Assembly: GCA_018065685.1 (NCBI GenBank)
Contig: JAGHSU010000058.1
Coordinates: 1 to 12,281 of the forward strand
Reading direction: 5' to 3'
DNA: 12,281 bases
Source: Candidatus Methanocorpusculum equi
GTDB taxonomy: Archaea; Halobacteriota; Methanomicrobia; Methanomicrobiales; Methanocorpusculaceae
The position numbers were made by a program, and so were the translations under genes. Shown piece by piece: positions 9,172 to 12,281 of the stretch. Each line of letters starts with the position of its first letter. Position 1 is the stretch's first letter. The notes beneath the pieces are model-generated. The model made no database searches. It was given only the letters and a program-made list of their open reading frames with translations, and was not told the DNA's origin.

Positions 9172-12041
9172 ATGTCTATAATAAAGCAGGAAATAGCTGC
9201 GGAAAAATTTGCTAAAGACTGGTCCGGCAAAGGGTATGAGAAAGGACAGTCTCAATCCTTCTGGATTACACTTCTCAGGAATGTATACGGCATTGAGGAA
9301 CCTGAGAAATATATTTCATTTGAAGAGCAGGTTCATCTCGATCATACGAGCTTCATAGACGGGCATATTCCAAGCACAAAGGTTCTGATTGAGCAGAAGA
9401 GCATTGATAAAAAACTGGATGCACCCATTCGCCAGTCCGACGGCTCATTTTTAACTCCGTTTGAGCAGGCAAAACGGTATGTGCTCAATCTCCCGCTTTC
9501 AGAACATCCCCGCTGGATTGTTATCTCTAATTTTGCGGAGTTCCATATCTATGACATGGAGCACCCGGAGAAGAAGGATCCGGAGGTTGTTCTTCTGAAA
9601 AATCTCGGCAAGGAATATTCCCGGATGCAGTTTCTGGTGGATGATAAAAATACTGCTGTCGGTAAAGAGATGGAGGTTTCTTTCCAGGCGGGAGAACTTG
9701 TCGGAAAGCTCTATGATTCGTTTTTGAAGGAGTATAAGGATAGGACAAATCCTGAGTCGTTAAAGAGTCTGAACAAGCTTTGTGTGCGGCTTGTGTTCTG
9801 TCTTTACGCAGAGGATGTAGGGGTTTTTCCGGTCAGAAATCAGTTCTTTAATTATCTGAATAAGTATTCTGCAGGCGAGATGCGAAACGCTGTCCTGCGT
9901 CTTTTTGCTGTTCTGAATCAGGAGGAGTCCAAGCGTGATCCGTATCTGGAAAAGGAGCTTGCTGATTTTCCGTATGTAAACGGCGGTCTTTTTGCGGATG
10001 ATACTATTGAGGTTCCGCAGTTTACTGATGGCATCAAAGATTTACTTCTGAGACATGCGAGTGAGGATTTTGACTGGTCTGAGATTAGTCCTACGATTTT
10101 CGGTGCTCTGTTTGAGAGTACGTTAAATCAGGAGACACGCAGAAGCAACGGGATGCACTATACGTCTATTGAAAATATCCATAAGGTTATTGATCCGCTG
10201 TTTCTTGACGGCCTCTGGGATGAGTTTCGCCGTATTTGTGACTCGTATTCAAACACAGATTCCAGAAATAAGCAGCTTGAGGTGTTCCATAAGAAGCTTT
10301 CGAAGCTGCGGTTTTTGATCCGGCGTGCGGTTCCGGGAATTTCCTGACTGAGACATATCTTTCTCTGCGCCGTCTGGAGAATGAGATTACAAAACTGACG
10401 TCGAAAGGTCAGATGCTTTTTGATGGTGAGGGCGTTATTCAGGTTTCTATTCAGCAGTTCTATGGTATTGAGTACAATGACTTCGCGGTGAATGTGGCAA
10501 AGACTGCTCTCTGGATTGCTTAGTTCCAGATGATGAAGGAAACGGAAAAGATTGTGTCTCTGGGTGTTGAGTTCCTGCCGCTGAAAACGTACACGAATAT
10601 TGTGGAAGGGAATGCTCTCCGTATTCCCTGGGAAGAGGTTGTACCGAAGGATGAACTAAGTTACATTATGGGTAATCCTCCGTTTTTGGGATATTCGCTT
10701 CAAAGCGAAGAGCAGAAGAAAGATATGTTATCTGTATATGTTGATACAGCTTGAAAACCACTTCACGGTGCAGGAAAGATAGATTATGTTTCTGCCTGGT
10801 ATTATAAAGCTGCTCTGTTTATGCAAGGAACAAATATCCACACGGCTTTTGTTTCAACGAACTCAATCACTCAGGGAGAGCAGGTTGCTAATGTGTGGAA
10901 ACCACTGTATGAGATGTTTGGTATCTCTATTTTATTCGGTTATCAGACGTTTAAGTGGGGAAATGAAGCAAGAGATACAGCTGCTGTTCATTGTGTGATT
11001 GTCGGATTCACTGCGGAAAAGACGTCTTCTGCTCTTCGTTTTATTTTCGATAAAGATGGAGTGAAACACTTCGCTAAGAATATCAGTCCGTATCTTGTAG
11101 AGATGCCGACTGTTTTTATCGAAGCACGGAGTAAGCCGTTGTGTGACGTTCCTTTAATGTCAGCGGGTGGAAAACCATCCGATGGAGGATTTTTAATTCT
11201 CAGTGAAGAGGAATATCTGGATTTAGTAAAACGTGAACCTCAGGCTGAAAAATACATTAAGAAATTCTCCATGGGAAATGAATTTATAAATAAGATTCCG
11301 CGTTATTGTCTGTGGCTTGTTAATTGTCCGCCAAATGAATTACGCGATATGCCTCTTGTCATGAAACGTGTTGCAGGAGTTAAACAGTTCCGTGAACAGA
11401 GTAAGAAGGAAGCAACACGGAAAAAAGCGGCAACACCAATGCTTTTTGATGAAGTAAAAATGCGTGATGGTAACTATATTGCAGTCCCTAAAGTGTCATC
11501 AGAGAATCGTGACTATATCCCGATGGGATTTTTATCTTCCGATACTGTTGCAGGGGATATGTTGTTTATGGTTTCTGATGCAACACTCTATCATTTTGGA
11601 ATTCTCACATCTAAAATTCATATGGCTTGGGTTGAAACTGTTTGTGGAAGACTGAAAAGCGATTACCGTTATTCTAATAACATTGTTTACAACAATTTCC
11701 CATTCCCAAATCCAACACCCGAACAGAAAGCAGCCATTGAGGAAGCTGCACAGAAGGTCCTCGATGCCCGTGCCCTTTATCCTGAGGCGAGTCTTGCGGA
11801 TTTATACGACTCCTTAAGGATGCCCCCTGAGCTGCGCAAAGCACATAACACATTAGACAAAGCGGTTGAAAAGGCATACGGACAAAAGTTCGCGGATGAA
11901 AGTGAAATCGTTGCCTATCTGATGAAGGAATATCAGCGGCTTGTAAGCGAAGAAGGGAAGAAAAAAAATAATCTTCTTCTATCTTCTACTCATTCAGCCC
12001 GGATCCTGCTGCCGGGAAACCCCCAGTACAAATCCGAGTGA
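9172..12041 (+). pseudogene. MmeI-like fused restriction-methyltransferase, three lesions
   Basis: Read through its lesions this is a protein of about 956 residues of the MmeI-like class (type IIG/IIL: nuclease, methyltransferase and target recognition in one chain). The N-terminus has FIDG followed by IEQK, the D-x(n)-ExK nuclease pattern, then a helical spacer (YVNGGLFADD, SPTIFGALFES). One T is missing from the run at 10312-10316, exactly before DPACGSGNFL (SAM motif I), so the native frame ends at 10347. In the next frame, TAG at 10521-10523 replaces the Glu expected in ALWIAE(S)QMMKE, and TGA at 10752-10754 follows NPPFLGY (catalytic motif IV). The rest, including the target-recognition region and the C-terminal LADLYDSLRMPPELRKAH motif, is open to 12041. 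The last codons are supplied by a repeat unit. An intact gene would methylate adenine and cut DNA; this copy should not make full-length enzyme. Confidence 0.88.
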
Positions 12042-12268
12042 TTCTCCCCCATCCGAGTGATTCTCAAAAACAGAGAATCACTCGGAAATTATTCCATATT
12101 CAAACCTGTTTTCAAAAATAAACCCTTAAAACAGTATTTGTTAAAATCCGAGTGATTCTTTTTGAACTTATGAGCTCTTTACCCCTATGGAAATCGCTAG
12201 TGGATATATACTCATAATTGATTTCCCCATCTAAATTATATCATACAACAAAAAAGAATCACTCGGAT
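12032..12268. repeat. Five-copy 14-base motif cluster, mixed orientation
   Basis: ATCCGAGTGATTCT occurs at 12032-12045, 12051-12064 and 12146-12159 on plus, and as its complement at 12074-12086 (13 of 14 bases) and 12255-12268. Most copies carry an internal dyad AATC-N5-GATT. No gene is seen in the 240 bases after 12041. The first copy overlaps the stop codon of the MmeI-like gene. Confidence 0.9.
12052..12086. other. Perfect 14-bp stem hairpin
   Basis: TCCGAGTGATTCTC, loop AAAAACA, then its exact complement. It lies eleven bases after the methyltransferase stop and could end or stabilise that transcript, though no T-run follows it. Confidence 0.85.
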
Positions 12269-12271
12269 TTT
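12143..12271. mobile_element. MITE-like unit with 21-bp perfect inverted ends
   Basis: The arms 12143-12163 and 12251-12271 are exact reverse complements over 21 bases, each with the 14-base motif at its core flanked by A4 and T5. The 87-base interior has a nested 7-bp inverted repeat (GGAAATC at 12189-12195, GATTTCC at 12220-12226) and an ATATAT core, with no ORF. This matches a non-autonomous mobile element or fold-back structure. No target-site duplication is clear, so mobility is a guess. Confidence 0.45.
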
Positions 12272-12281
12272 CATTAAAATA

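Noticed and set aside
10821..12041. Separate 406-residue methyltransferase-like gene
   Set aside because: The same frame continues without change upstream through TGA 10752 and TAG 10521, with family-typical sequence across both, so this is the C-terminal piece of one broken gene.
7305..12041. BREX or DISARM system
   Set aside because: Only a DUF262/DUF1524 gene and an MmeI-like enzyme are present; no BrxC/PglY, PglZ, BrxL or DrmA/B-type gene is seen, and the methyltransferase carries the MmeI-like N-terminal nuclease pattern rather than PglX layout.
12032..12268. CRISPR array
   Set aside because: The 14-base copies alternate in orientation and the spacing is irregular (5 to about 95 bases); no cas genes are present.

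Overview
The window looks archaeal and euryarchaeal, most likely a Methanomicrobiales methanogen of the Methanocorpusculum type. This is inferred from a Cdc48/VAT-type double AAA ATPase followed by an Hsp20-like gene, I42 (chagasin-like) lipoproteins, TATA-box promoters with leaderless or GGAG-led starts, and T-run terminators without hairpins. No rRNA, tRNA, CRISPR array or transposase gene was found.

Layout. (1) 1-485, minus: the N-terminal part of an I42-like lipoprotein that runs off the left edge. (2) 573-1853, minus: an intact AAA_14/DUF4143 ATPase. (3) 1834-about 2150: a diverged direct repeat with a period near 135 bp, in which the promoter and first seven codons of that ATPase recur twice upstream as dead-end mini-ORFs. 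(4) 2263-3693, plus: a larger lipoprotein made of two nearly identical halves, each with I42 signatures. (5) 3803-4231 and 4269-6714, minus: a cdc48-hsp20 operon in which cdc48 is broken by a frameshift and an in-frame TAG. (6) 6715-7304: a spacer with a good plus-strand promoter, a possible 55-residue ORF, a 10-bp-period repeat and a GC-rich hairpin. (7) 7305-9047, minus: an intact DUF262/DUF1524 (GmrSD-like) nuclease-type protein. (8) 9172-12041, plus and divergent from it: an MmeI-like fused restriction-methyltransferase broken by a one-base deletion and two nonsense codons. (9) 12032-12281: five copies of a 14-base motif in both orientations, forming a perfect hairpin and a MITE-like inverted-repeat unit.

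How the parts relate. Items 7-9 form an AT-richer defence cassette: a probably functional modification-dependent nuclease candidate back to back with a restriction-modification gene that is decayed or switched off. Items 1-4 are a surface-lipoprotein and ATPase neighbourhood shaped by duplication. All five lesions fall in two genes (about 5.3 kb), while the other five genes (about 5.4 kb) read cleanly. That pattern favours real decay over random sequencing error but does not prove it.
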